DNA of 64,000 bases. Source: Ifrita kowaldi (Eukaryota; Chordata; Aves; Passeriformes; Cinclosomatidae). The position numbers and the translations under genes were made by a program. The DNA lies in assembly GCA_013398055.1 (NCBI GenBank), contig VZRS01012063.1, forward strand, positions 29,173-93,172, read 5' to 3'. Each line of letters starts with the position of its first letter. Positions within the stretch are counted from its first letter, which is position 1. Positions 63,861 to 64,000 of the stretch are shown piece after piece. Under the pieces are notes generated by a model. The model was given only the letters and a program-made list of their open reading frames with translations, was not told where the DNA came from and searched no databases.

Positions 63861-64000
63861 CCGCCGGCACCGGGAGCCGCCCCGCCCGCCGCCGCCTCCC
63901 GCGGAGGGACAGACGGAGCGGCGGGCAGAGCAGCGGCGGCGCCGGGACGGGCAGCTCCCCGGGCGGGAGGGAGGCGGCGCTGCCCGCGCGGTCCCGTATT
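63260..64000 (-). promoter_or_regulatory. KAT2B: CpG island at the window end, probable KAT2B 5' region
   Basis: GC and CpG rise steadily to the window end. A donor-like CCGGCG|GTGAGC (exon side ending at 63859) is seen on the minus strand, but the sequence before it has no ATG and no similarity to KAT2B exon 1. It may be the intron-side shoulder of the KAT2B promoter island, with exon 1 beyond 64000, or the first exon of another transcript. Confidence 0.55.

Noticed and set aside
63385..63870. 161-codon minus-strand frame at the window end
   Set aside because: Pro/Arg/Ala/Ser-rich translation typical of a GC-rich non-coding region, with no similarity to KAT2B or to a neighbour gene.
63855..64000. 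Open frame in phase with KAT2B exon 2, ending at a GTGAGC donor, as possible KAT2B exon 1
   Set aside because: It has no start codon inside the window and none of the conserved exon 1 end (KKLEKLGVYSACK). GC-rich DNA gives such frames freely.
1..64000. CRISPR array, operons, bacterial insertion sequences or an intact provirus
   Set aside because: No regularly spaced repeats, no prokaryote-type gene packing, and no retroviral coding region. All mobile DNA seen is CR1, SINE or LTR fragments.

Overview
This is eukaryotic nuclear DNA from a bird. The evidence is spliced vertebrate genes with GT/AG introns, several CR1 LINE fragments with the typical avian 3' end, an avian endogenous-retrovirus LTR family, and a tRNA-Ile-headed SINE with a CR1-like tail. 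That SINE resembles TguSINE1 of songbirds, so a passerine or near relative is likely but not proven.

Two genes are recognised, arranged tail to tail. SGO1 (shugoshin 1, centromeric cohesion protector) lies on the + strand. All eight coding exons are present (15948-19867) and splice in frame to a 597-residue protein. KAT2B (PCAF, lysine acetyltransferase) lies on the - strand. Exons 2 to 18 (55843 down to 26041) splice in frame to 730 residues. The first coding exon is not in the window and probably lies just beyond base 64000, in the CpG island that the window end cuts. The convergent SGO1/KAT2B pair matches the human 3p24.3 order.

Layout: 1-14600 is AT-rich intergenic DNA with no supportable gene. 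14640-14960 is an LTR-like block. 15158-15300 is a CR1 tail cut by an assembly gap. 15302-15790 is the SGO1 CpG island. 15948-20270 is SGO1. 20270-26040 is the intergenic and KAT2B 3' UTR zone, disturbed by an apparent false duplication of about 2.2 kb bounded by two N positions. 26041-55843 is KAT2B with large introns holding CR1 copies, an inverted pair of LTRs and a local direct repeat. 55844-64000 is KAT2B intron 1, ending in a CpG island.

The most notable observations are: (1) the block at 23403-25407 is a near-identical second copy of 20761-22765, and 25409-25647 repeats 23163-23401, which looks like a haplotig wedged into an unmerged contig overlap across the KAT2B 3' UTR; (2) a roughly 1.17-kb element in KAT2B intron 10 is an inverted dimer of two truncated LTR copies able to form a long foldback; (3) this avian SGO1 keeps the PP2A, cohesin and histone-binding segments but seems to lack the mammalian HP1-box segment. 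No new multi-gene system, CRISPR array or intact virus was found.
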